This document shows, piece by piece, positions 6,012 through 12,325 of a DNA stretch of 13,522 nt (position 1 is its first letter; the number at the start of each line of letters is the position of its first letter). The notes below the pieces were generated by a model. It was not told where the DNA came from. It made no database searches and was given only the letters and a program-made list of their open reading frames with translations. The translations under genes and the position numbers were made by a program. The stretch lies in contig JAFOLE010000143.1 of the NCBI GenBank assembly GCA_017419465.1, positions 1-13,522 on the forward strand, in the 5' to 3' direction. This DNA is from Solobacterium sp. (GTDB lineage Bacteria > Bacillota_I > Bacilli_A > Erysipelotrichales > Erysipelotrichaceae).

Positions 6012-6959
6012 GTGAAGAAGATTGTCCGTATTGAACCGCACTATGAACCGCGCATGTGGGGCGGCGGAACCCGCCTGCGGGATGAATTCCATTATGTGAC
6101 CGATGTGGCGCCGCTTGGCGAAGTATACAATGTGGTCGCCCTGAAAGATCACGCCGACTGCGCCGTACCGGAGATGGGAATGACGCTCTCGGAACTGTAC
6201 GTGAACTGTCCGGACTGGTTTGACTGTGAAACGGAGGAACTTCCGATCCGGGTCAATATTCTGGATCCGATGGATGATCTCTCCGTGCAGATCCATCCGG
6301 ATGATGCCTTTGCGAGGAAATATAACGGCGGCCGCGGAAAACCGGAAGCCTGGGTAATCCTGGACTCGCCGGAAGACGGCTATATTGAATTCGGACACCA
6401 TGCGAAGAATCTTGAGGAGTTTAAATCCATGACGGAAAACCGGGAGTGGGAGAAACTGCTTCGGTATCTGAAAACGGAAAACGACGCGTTTATCAATATT
6501 CCGGCCGGAACCCTGCATGCGGTCGGAAAACATGTGGTGCTGTATAACATTTCACGCAACGCGGACTGCACACTGCGGCTGTATGATTATGACCGGATCG
6601 ATCCCTCCACGGGAACGAAACGGCCGATCCAGCCGGAAGCGGTTTATGAGAACGTAAATCTCCCGGATAAGCTGATCGAGTTTCAGAGGTTTCCCGCCGC
6701 GGAGGAATTCGGCTGTAAGGTGACGCGCTACTGGGATGAGCCGGGACTGTACACCCTGATGCGCATTCAGACCGACGAAAGCGGCAGGTTTCTTCATGAA
6801 CGCTTTGCATTTTATACATGCGTGAAGGGAGAAGGCACCCTCAACGGGATTCCCGTCCGTCAGGGGGATACGCTTCTGGTTCCGGCAGGAACCGGATGGA
6901 TCGAACTGAAGGGAACCCTTGATCTCTTTCTGGCGTCATATCGAAATATGTACATGTGA
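6012..6959 (+). CDS. manA: Mannose-6-phosphate isomerase, class I
   Basis: This enzyme interconverts mannose 6-phosphate and fructose 6-phosphate in the cytoplasm, with a zinc ion in a cupin fold. Zinc-ligand motifs are visible: LSVQIHPDD (Gln93, His95), GKPEAW (Glu112) and PAGTLHAVG (His169), numbered from the GTG start. The N-terminal PHYEPRMWGG and the Arg-rich LRLYDYDR region also fit. Length (315 residues) is that of the short Bacillota form. GTG 6012 is preferred because GGAGG at 5999-6003 lies 8 bases upstream; an in-frame ATG at 5997 overlaps that ribosome binding site and has no good one of its own. AT-rich TATAGT and TATACA sequences at 5944-5960 are possible -10 boxes. The next gene follows after 30 bases, probably in one transcript. 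Confidence 0.93.
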   Translation: MKKIVRIEPHYEPRMWGGGTRLRDEFHYVTDVAPLGEVYNVVALKDHADCAVPEMGMTLSELYVNCPDWFDCETEELPIRVNILDPMDDLSVQIHPDDAFARKYNGGRGKPEAWVILDSPEDGYIEFGHHAKNLEEFKSMTENREWEKLLRYLKTENDAFINIPAGTLHAVGKHVVLYNISRNADCTLRLYDYDRIDPSTGTKRPIQPEAVYENVNLPDKLIEFQRFPAAEEFGCKVTRYWDEPGLYTLMRIQTDESGRFLHERFAFYTCVKGEGTLNGIPVRQGDTLLVPAGTGWIELKGTLDLFLASYRNMYM

Positions 6960-6989
6960 TGATTCAGCACGAAAAGGAAAACGGTAACT

Positions 6990-7718
6990 ATGACAAAACA
7001 CTATTACATCGCAAGCTGTGTATTTACTTCCCGCTTTCCGGAGCTCAGTCAGCGGATTCAGGATTATGTGACGAAAAGGTTCGGTTTTGAAATCGTCCGC
7101 TGCTGTGTGCCGAGCTATAAACTGTCCTTCTTTGAAGAAAAGATGCCGGAGGGTGCACTGCGGGAGTGCTGGAAGGCACTGCCGGATTCCGGAATGTTTA
7201 AAGAAGGGGATATCGTTTATTCCCTCTGCCACAACTGCAATAACATCATTGAAGAAATGCATCCGGGCGTGGAAGTGCATTCCCTCTGGGAACTGATCGA
7301 TCAGGATGAACAGTTTGTCTTCCCGGATTATGTCGGAATGAAGGCAGCCGTTCAGGACTGCTGGCGGTCAAGGGAGCGGAAGGAAGAACAGGATGCGGTC
7401 CGCAGCCTGCTCACAAAGATGAACATCAGTTATGCTGAACTTCCGGAAAATCATGCGGATACGCAGTTCTGCGGAAGCTCGCTGTATCGGAAACAGCCGG
7501 AACGGAATCCGAAGCTGGCACCGAAACATTATGTGGAAGGTGCGGCCGGAAAATTCATTCCGCATACGGACGAGGAAATCACGGAAATCATGCAGGAATA
7601 CTGCAGGGCAATCCCGGCAGATAAGGTGATCTGTTACTGTCATTATTGTCTCGAAGGGCTGCTTGCGGGCGGCGCGGATGCGTGCCACCTTGCATCGCTG
7701 CTGTTTCCGGAATCATAA
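6990..7718 (+). CDS. Cysteine-rich protein with two degenerate CCG (HdrB-type) halves
   Basis: This encodes a 242-residue soluble protein with many cysteines. The first half has Cys10, then a Cys38-Cys39 pair, then CHNC (80-83): C-x27-CC-x40-CxxC, close to the CCG-domain pattern of heterodisulfide reductase subunit B, which holds a noncubane iron-sulfur cluster. The second half repeats the plan in degenerate form: Cys124, x36, FCG with Cys161, then CYCHYC (Cys215, 217, 220). One cysteine of the second CC pair is replaced by Phe. I therefore call it a CCG-like protein; cluster binding and redox role are inference. AAGGA lies about 11 bases before the ATG. It follows manA by 30 bases and ends at a hairpin terminator. 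No flavin or ferredoxin partner is visible nearby. Confidence 0.75.
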   Translation: MTKHYYIASCVFTSRFPELSQRIQDYVTKRFGFEIVRCCVPSYKLSFFEEKMPEGALRECWKALPDSGMFKEGDIVYSLCHNCNNIIEEMHPGVEVHSLWELIDQDEQFVFPDYVGMKAAVQDCWRSRERKEEQDAVRSLLTKMNISYAELPENHADTQFCGSSLYRKQPERNPKLAPKHYVEGAAGKFIPHTDEEITEIMQEYCRAIPADKVICYCHYCLEGLLAGGADACHLASLLFPES

Positions 7719-7724
7719 GCACAG

Positions 7725-7751
7725 ACGGACAGGAGATTCTCCTGTCCGTTT
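7725..7751 (+). terminator. Terminator after the cysteine-rich gene
   Basis: ACGGACAGGAG (7725-7735) and CTCCTGTCCGT (7739-7749) form a perfect 11-bp stem with a 3-base loop. The T run that follows is short (TTTC). Confidence 0.75.
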
Positions 7752-7797
7752 CACGGTTCTGTTATGATTAACATGTTCGTTATTCGGAGGTCTATCG

Positions 7798-8715
7798 ATG
7801 ATTTATACCGTGACATTCAATCCGTCCCTGGATTACATCATTAACGTGGATCATTTTCAGGCGGGAGAAATCAACCGCACCACGAAAGAACTGATCTATC
7901 CCGGGGGAAAGGGAATCAATGTATCAATCGTTCTGAATAACCTTGGCTGTGAAACCACTGCCCTGGGATTTCTGGCAGGATTTACCGGGGATGAAGTTCA
8001 GCGCCTGCTGGAAGAAAAGGGCGTGCGCACGGACTTTATCCGCGCTGCCGAAGGAACCAGCCGCATCAATGTGAAGATGCGCTCCGATCAGGAAACCGAA
8101 ATCAACGGACGGGGTCCGGTGATCTCCGATGCCGATATGGACCGGCTGTACGCGCAGCTGGATCGGCTGAAGGAAGGAGACAGCCTGGTGCTCTCCGGCA
8201 GTATTCCTTCCGGAATGCCGGAGACGGTCTATATGGATATCCTGAAACATCTTGACGGACGGGGTATTGCGGTGACGGTGGATGCGACAAAGGACCTGCT
8301 TGTCCGGGTGCTTCCGTATCATCCGTTTCTGATCAAGCCGAACAATCATGAACTCGGAGAGATCTTTCAAAAAGAAATCACATCCAAAGCGGATGTGATC
8401 GTATATGCAAAAAAACTGCAGGAACTGGGGGCGCGCAATGTGCTGGTCTCCATGGCAGGAGACGGCGCGGTGCTGGTCACGGAAAACGGAGATGCCTATT
8501 GCGCCTCTGCGCCGAAGGGAACACTGGCCAACTCCGTCGGTGCGGGCGATTCCATGGTTGCCGGCTTCCTTGCCGGTTACCGCAGAACCGGGGATTATGC
8601 GGCGGCATTCCGCTGGGGCGTCTGCACGGGCAGTGCAAGTGCATTCTCCGATGCCCTTGCGACAAGGGAAGAAGTGGAAACACTGCTGGCGCAGAGTGCA
8701 GACTGTTTTGAATAA
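7798..8715 (+). CDS. fruK: PfkB-family kinase, probably 1-phosphofructokinase
   Basis: This enzyme probably phosphorylates fructose 1-phosphate to fructose 1,6-bisphosphate with ATP; tagatose-6-phosphate kinase is the closest alternative. Visible landmarks are TVTFNPSLDYII at the N-terminus, PGGKGINVS (residues 35-43, first PfkB signature), LSGSIPSGMP (132-141), IKPNNHELGEIF (179-190), and NSVGAGDSMVAGF (245-257), which contains the catalytic base Asp251. Length (305 residues) is normal. GGAGG lies 8 bases before the ATG. The usual partners, a fructose PTS permease and a DeoR-type FruR, are not adjacent. The gene stands alone between two terminators, which makes the fructose assignment less secure. 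A TATGAT at 7763-7768 may be its -10 box, without a clear -35. Confidence 0.85.
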   Translation: MIYTVTFNPSLDYIINVDHFQAGEINRTTKELIYPGGKGINVSIVLNNLGCETTALGFLAGFTGDEVQRLLEEKGVRTDFIRAAEGTSRINVKMRSDQETEINGRGPVISDADMDRLYAQLDRLKEGDSLVLSGSIPSGMPETVYMDILKHLDGRGIAVTVDATKDLLVRVLPYHPFLIKPNNHELGEIFQKEITSKADVIVYAKKLQELGARNVLVSMAGDGAVLVTENGDAYCASAPKGTLANSVGAGDSMVAGFLAGYRRTGDYAAAFRWGVCTGSASAFSDALATREEVETLLAQSADCFE

Positions 8716-8722
8716 GTAAGAT

Positions 8723-8756
8723 GAAGAGGTACTGAGGTCAGTCAGTGCTTCTTTTT
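8723..8756 (+). terminator. Terminator of the kinase gene, overlapping the convergent gene's end
   Basis: GAAG plus TACTGA (with a 3-base AGG bulge) pairs with TCAGTG plus CTTC around a 6-base loop, followed by TTTTT at 8752-8756. Its 3' arm contains the stop codon and last codons of the minus-strand gene at 8742. Confidence 0.6.
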
Positions 8757-9374
8757 ATATCCGCAGTCGCAGTAGGGACCGCCTTCCGCAAGTGTATGTT
8801 CACGGACAAAGTCGGACGCCCCGGCGGCTTCACTCATCGTATAGTCCAGCCGGCACATCGCCGGAACCAGATCATACAGTCCGAGTTCGTTCATCAGCGT
8901 GCAGATGCCGCATTTTGTGAAGCGCGCCTCATAGCCGCTGTTATCCGGATACGGATAATATTCCATATTCCAGGAATACGGATTGCGGTCGGCAGCCCGG
9001 AAGGCGGCAGTCTGCTTCATGGACGCAAGATCCTTTGCGGAAAACTTGTTCTTTCCGCTCATGCGGCAGAACCATTTCATCGGGCCGGTCATCATCGCTT
9101 CCCGGTAATATGCGGTGGCTTCTTCCACGGAAGGACGTTTTGGCAGACTGCGGAGAAATGCGCACAGCATTGCGCAGCTGACAATATTCATCTGAAAGCG
9201 GTCTTCCTTTTCGAACTCCGGAAGCGATGCGATGATGATCCGGTATTTCCTCAGAGCCTTTGTTTTGATTTCTTCGGCCTGCGCATCGGTATAACCAAGC
9301 ACCGATACAAGTTTCTTACGGAAGGAGCGCTGAAAGAGCGCCCACATGCCCATCGGCATTCCTGCATATTTCAT
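8742..9374 (-). CDS. L-2-amino-thiazoline-4-carboxylic acid hydrolase family protein
   Basis: This encodes a 210-residue protein. The C-terminal half matches what I know of the ATC hydrolase family, named after the Pseudomonas enzyme that opens 2-amino-thiazoline-4-carboxylate toward L-cysteine. The pattern is FTKCGICTLMNELGLYDLVP (Cys155, Cys158), then a Cys-x-Leu-Asp (174-177), and finally the family-like ending TLAEGGPYCDCGY. Many family members in gut Bacillota have no demonstrated activity, so the substrate is open. AAAGGAGG precedes the ATG. It follows the methyltransferase by only 14 bases and is co-transcribed with it. The end of the frame overlaps the terminator of the convergent kinase gene. 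Confidence 0.8.
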   Translation of the reverse strand: MKYAGMPMGMWALFQRSFRKKLVSVLGYTDAQAEEIKTKALRKYRIIIASLPEFEKEDRFQMNIVSCAMLCAFLRSLPKRPSVEEATAYYREAMMTGPMKWFCRMSGKNKFSAKDLASMKQTAAFRAADRNPYSWNMEYYPYPDNSGYEARFTKCGICTLMNELGLYDLVPAMCRLDYTMSEAAGASDFVREHTLAEGGPYCDCGYKKKH

Positions 9375-9388
9375 GAACCGTTCCTCCT

Positions 9389-10219
9389 TTACTGAAAGTC
9401 AATGCGGACGATCCGCATCCGCACAAACGAATCACAGAAATGAATCATCAGTTTGTGAAGCGGCCGCAGGGAATCATAGATATCCCGGTAGCCGCGCATA
9501 TAACTCTTTGAGGTGACTGCCCGGATTTTCGGACTCCATGTTTTCAGATCCGATTCATCTTCCAGCGAGAAAAATGCGCTGACATCTTTAATACCCGCTT
9601 CTTTCAGCCAGGTTTTTGTCATCATCTTTGCGCCGCGCCGGTTACAGGAATCAAATACCAGAACACTTCCCGGGAACAGCTCTGCCAGTTTCTGAACGAT
9701 TGCCTTTACCTGTTCGGTTTTGAAGTAATAGAACACGCCCGCCGCAAAGAAGACAGCGCCGTGTTCGGAAGGAATCATATCCATCCATGCGTGATCATTG
9801 AGGTCATGGGCGATGTTTTCCTCCCGCTCCCCTGCAGGAAGCAGGGCATTGCGCACATCGATGACATCCGGCATGTCGATGTTGTATCCATGACAGGTGC
9901 CGTTGTCCGTTTTACGGAAGGTGTCATCCAGTCCGCAGCCAAGATTGACGACCGCAGCTTCAGGATGCGTATTGAGATAACTGCGTACTTCAAACATCAG
10001 ATCGTAGTGACGCTGGGCAACTTCAAGTGCACCGAACAGTCCGAACACGGATTCCATGAGCTTTCGCTTTTCCGCAAAGTCATAATCGAGTTCGCCGCAG
10101 ATGCGGACAGCTTCCGGATCCTGATACAGATCCGGAAAATGTTCCGAACAGATCATCCGCCCGAACAGCGGAATGACCAGTGTTTCCTGAATCGTATTTT
10201 TCTCAATATGATATGCCAT
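9389..10219 (-). CDS. SAM-dependent methyltransferase, LCM/PPM family
   Basis: This encodes a 276-residue class I methyltransferase. VVNLGCGLDDTFRK (residues 90-103) is the SAM-binding motif I in the form typical of the leucine carboxyl methyltransferase/PPM family, which methylates carboxyl groups. Supporting elements are YNIDMPDVIDVR (acidic loop after beta 2), FFAAGVFYYF and VLVFDSCNRRG. Bacterial relatives often act on small molecules or in secondary metabolism; the substrate is unknown here. ATG 10219 is preferred because GGGAGG lies 9 bases upstream; a longer in-frame start at 10252 would put that site inside the gene. It is the first gene of a two-gene unit with the ATC-hydrolase-like gene. 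TATACT on the minus strand near 10260 may be its -10 box. Confidence 0.85.
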   Translation of the reverse strand: MAYHIEKNTIQETLVIPLFGRMICSEHFPDLYQDPEAVRICGELDYDFAEKRKLMESVFGLFGALEVAQRHYDLMFEVRSYLNTHPEAAVVNLGCGLDDTFRKTDNGTCHGYNIDMPDVIDVRNALLPAGEREENIAHDLNDHAWMDMIPSEHGAVFFAAGVFYYFKTEQVKAIVQKLAELFPGSVLVFDSCNRRGAKMMTKTWLKEAGIKDVSAFFSLEDESDLKTWSPKIRAVTSKSYMRGYRDIYDSLRPLHKLMIHFCDSFVRMRIVRIDFQ

Positions 10220-10368
10220 AGGTATCAGCCTCCCGGAATCATGAATTCTCATATGTTAGTATACTCTAACTAGTTGGGGAGGGACAGGAAATTACAATGT
10301 CGCTTCCGAGGCGACCGCAGGAATCATAATTCGACTTAGACTGAAGCTGTAAAGGAGGAAACAAAGAT

Positions 10369-11181
10369 ATGATAGGTGCAATACTTGGAGATATGATCGG
10401 TTCGGTTTATGAGTTTGACCGGGGAAACAAAACAAAGGAGTTTCCGCTGTTTGTGCGGAAGTCACAGTTCACGGATGATTCCGTGATGACCATAGCGGTT
10501 GCGGAAGGACTGATGGAGGCAGGAAATCATTCCGATCCGGAAGTCATTCATGAAACGGTGATCCGTTCCATGAAGAAATGGGGCAGGGCGTATCCGGATG
10601 CCGGATACGGCGCAGCATTCATTCACTGGCTGTTTACGGATTATACCGGTCCCTACAATTCCTGGGGAAACGGTTCGGCCATGCGGACATCCTCAGCCGG
10701 CTGGCTGTATGACACGATGGAAGAGACACGTGCCGCCGCAAAGGCAGCCGCAGAGGTGACTCATAATCATCCGGAGGGAATCAAAGGGGCAGAGTCCGTC
10801 TCCGCCGCAATCTTTCTGGCACGGACGGGACATTCAAAAGAAGAAATAAAAGACTATATCGTGCGGGAGTTCGGGTATGACCTGTCACGGACCTGCGATG
10901 AGATACGTCCCGGATATCATCATGTGGAGTCCTGCCAGGAAACGGTTCCCGAGGCGATCACCGCATTTCTGGAAGGCACGGACTTTGAGGATGTGATCCG
11001 CACCGCGGTTTCGCTCGGCGGCGACTGTGATACCCTGACATGCATTGCCGGAAGTATGGCGGAGGCGTATTACGGTGTACCGGAAGATCTGGTAAAGGAA
11101 TGTGAGAAACGCATCACGCCCGAAATGAAGGCGGTGCTTGAGAAGTTCAGAAATACAATCCGGACATCCCGTCCGGAATAA
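10369..11181 (+). CDS. ADP-ribosylglycohydrolase family protein (DraG/ARH-like)
   Basis: Family members remove ADP-ribose from proteins or small molecules using two magnesium ions. The metal motifs are present: FTDDSVMTIA (Thr35-Asp36-Asp37), GNGSAMR (100-106), THNHPEGIKGAE (131-142) and SLGGDCDTLTCIAGS (215-229), the C-terminal GGDxDT signature. MIGAILGDMIGSVYE at the start is also typical. Length (270 residues) is normal. AAAGGAGG lies about 11 bases before the ATG. No DraT-like or other ADP-ribosyltransferase gene is adjacent, so the target is unknown. It has its own terminator at 11188 and appears to be a single-gene unit. The 116-base leader contains a small hairpin (GTCGC/GCGAC, 10299-10315) with no clear role. 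Confidence 0.9.
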   Translation: MIGAILGDMIGSVYEFDRGNKTKEFPLFVRKSQFTDDSVMTIAVAEGLMEAGNHSDPEVIHETVIRSMKKWGRAYPDAGYGAAFIHWLFTDYTGPYNSWGNGSAMRTSSAGWLYDTMEETRAAAKAAAEVTHNHPEGIKGAESVSAAIFLARTGHSKEEIKDYIVREFGYDLSRTCDEIRPGYHHVESCQETVPEAITAFLEGTDFEDVIRTAVSLGGDCDTLTCIAGSMAEAYYGVPEDLVKECEKRITPEMKAVLEKFRNTIRTSRPE

Positions 11182-11187
11182 TCCATG

Positions 11188-11213
11188 CGGGCAGACATCG
11201 TCTGTCCGTTTTT
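11188..11213 (+). terminator. Terminator of the ADP-ribosylglycohydrolase gene
   Basis: CGGGCAGAC and GTCTGTCCG form a 9-bp stem (one G-U pair) with a 3-base loop, followed by TTTTT. Confidence 0.85.
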
Positions 11214-11217
11214 AAAT

Positions 11218-11240
11218 AAAAAAGCCTGCGCAGGGCAGGC
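11218..11240 (-). terminator. Terminator of the RpiR-type regulator gene
   Basis: On the minus strand GCCTGC and GCAGGC pair around a 5-base loop and are followed by TTTTTT. It starts 10 bases beyond the regulator's stop codon. Confidence 0.75.
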
Positions 11241-11250
11241 GTGCAAGGAA

Positions 11251-12097
11251 TCAGAGGCTGCGTACTTCGTTCTGATAGCGTGCGTAGTAGTAATGAAACA
11301 GCAGATCGAAGAAATAGGACATCCCATAGCGGGTATAGACATTCCGGATCGTTGTGAGCGTGCGGTTGCTGGGAAGGTATTCCCCGCTGAGATAAAAGAT
11401 ATAGTCATAGGTCGGCTCAAACAGGGTTGTCCGGTTCAGTGTGACAAGTGCCTTGTAGGCTTTTACTGCCTGCATTTCCTCATTGATCGTCAGGGCATAG
11501 TTTCCGGAGGCGGAACAGGTAATTACACAGTCATGCTCATCCAGGGTGTTGATGACATCCGGATTGGTATGCGCGCTGCTGGTGACGATGCGTACCAGCC
11601 GGTTCATGGAAAGCATCTGCTGCTGGAAGATACGGGCAGAGGAACTGCTGTCTTCCGCACTGATGATAAAGACATTCGCACTGTCATGAATGGTTTCCGC
11701 AAGCCGGGAAAGACGCTGCTTTTCCGCCATGGCATTGATATCCCGCCATCATTGATGTGACGGAATGCATCAGATAGTCCGGATAGTCCGTATGATCGGC
11801 ATAGGTGTGGTAGGAGGCCTGATGGCTGTATACTTCCGCGGTTGTTTCCTTGAGCGCGGTGAAGGTTTCGTATCCGATGGACTTGATGAAGCGCTGCACG
11901 GAGCTTCTTGAGGTATAGCATTCCTCCGCAACCTGATAGATGCTCATATCGGTGATCCGGTTGAAGTTTTCGAGGAAGAATTTTGCGAGTACCACGTTGA
12001 TGTCGCTCTCATCGTTGGAGTTGAGAACCGCAAGAAAGGAAGTCCGCGGATTAAAACGGATCGCATTGTACTTTTTGTCTTTGTTTGCAGCCCCCAT
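11251..12097 (-). pseudogene. RpiR-family regulator, broken by a one-base frameshift
   Basis: Two overlapping minus-strand frames together make one RpiR-type protein. The upstream frame carries the N-terminal helix-turn-helix domain (DMSIYQVAEECYTSRSSVQRF, then KSIGYETFTALK). The downstream frame carries the sugar-phosphate-binding SIS domain (ANVFIISAEDSSSSARIF and HDCVITCSASGNYAL). Continuity is restored by removing one G from the GGG at 11744-11742, giving MADINAMAEKQRL across the join. The repaired length, about 281 residues, is the family norm. ATG 12097 fits that length but has no clear ribosome binding site; a TTG at 12169 would run into the operator. As it stands, translation leaves the correct frame after the HTH domain, although an ATG at 11730 could give a free SIS domain. 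RpiR proteins sense sugar phosphates; the divergent GH1 gene is the likely target. Confidence 0.85.
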
Positions 12098-12158
12098 ATA
12101 TTTATGTATAACACTATTTAACAGAAGAAACAGAACTGTGCATTTTGTGAATAGATAC

Positions 12159-12190
12159 AAAAGTGACAAATATCACAAATTGTCACTTTT
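12159..12190. promoter_or_regulatory. Perfect 11-bp inverted repeat, likely regulator operator
   Basis: AAAAGTGACAA (12159-12169) and TTGTCACTTTT (12180-12190) are exact inverted copies 10 bases apart. The spacer adds a further TCACAA half-site. The site lies between the divergent RpiR-type and GH1 genes. TTGTCA in either arm could double as a -35 box. It is AT-rich and not followed by a strong GC stem, so an operator is more likely than a terminator. Confidence 0.65.
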
Positions 12191-12222
12191 ATTTATGTCA
12201 TGCATGCACGTCTCCTGTAAGC

Positions 12223-12241
12223 GGTATCAGAATCTGATACC
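12223..12241. promoter_or_regulatory. 19-bp palindrome in the GH1 leader
   Basis: GGTATCAGAATCTGATACC has two perfect 9-base arms around a single central base. It may be a second operator or, in RNA, a hairpin just upstream of the leader terminator. Confidence 0.55.
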
Positions 12242-12254
12242 AAACCGGGCATGG

Positions 12255-12277
12255 GGGTTCAGAACATGAACCTTTTT
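12255..12277 (+). terminator. Terminator-like hairpin in the GH1 leader
   Basis: GGTTCA (12256-12261) and TGAACC (12267-12272) pair around a 5-base loop and are followed by TTTTT. It lies about 50 bases before the GH1 start codon, so any promoter upstream of it must read through. The 6-bp stem makes it a modest terminator. Confidence 0.5.
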
Positions 12278-12325
12278 GAAAAACGCCCTCCGCTATTCTT
12301 TGAGTGTCAAGAAAAGGAGACGTAT

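Noticed and set aside
10299..10315. Small hairpin upstream of the ADP-ribosylglycohydrolase gene as a riboswitch or attenuator
   Set aside because: Only a 5-bp stem with no T run and no alternative pairing partner was seen, so no regulatory claim is justified.
12098..12169. Extended N-terminus for the RpiR-type protein from TTG 12169
   Set aside because: It would overlap the inverted-repeat operator, adds a hydrophobic stretch atypical of the family, and makes the repaired protein longer than the usual 280 residues.
12223..12277. LicT/SacY-type RNA antiterminator (RAT) plus terminator
   Set aside because: The arrangement is similar, but the 19-bp palindrome is a regular perfect hairpin without the internal loops and conserved bases of known RAT sites, and no antiterminator gene is in view.
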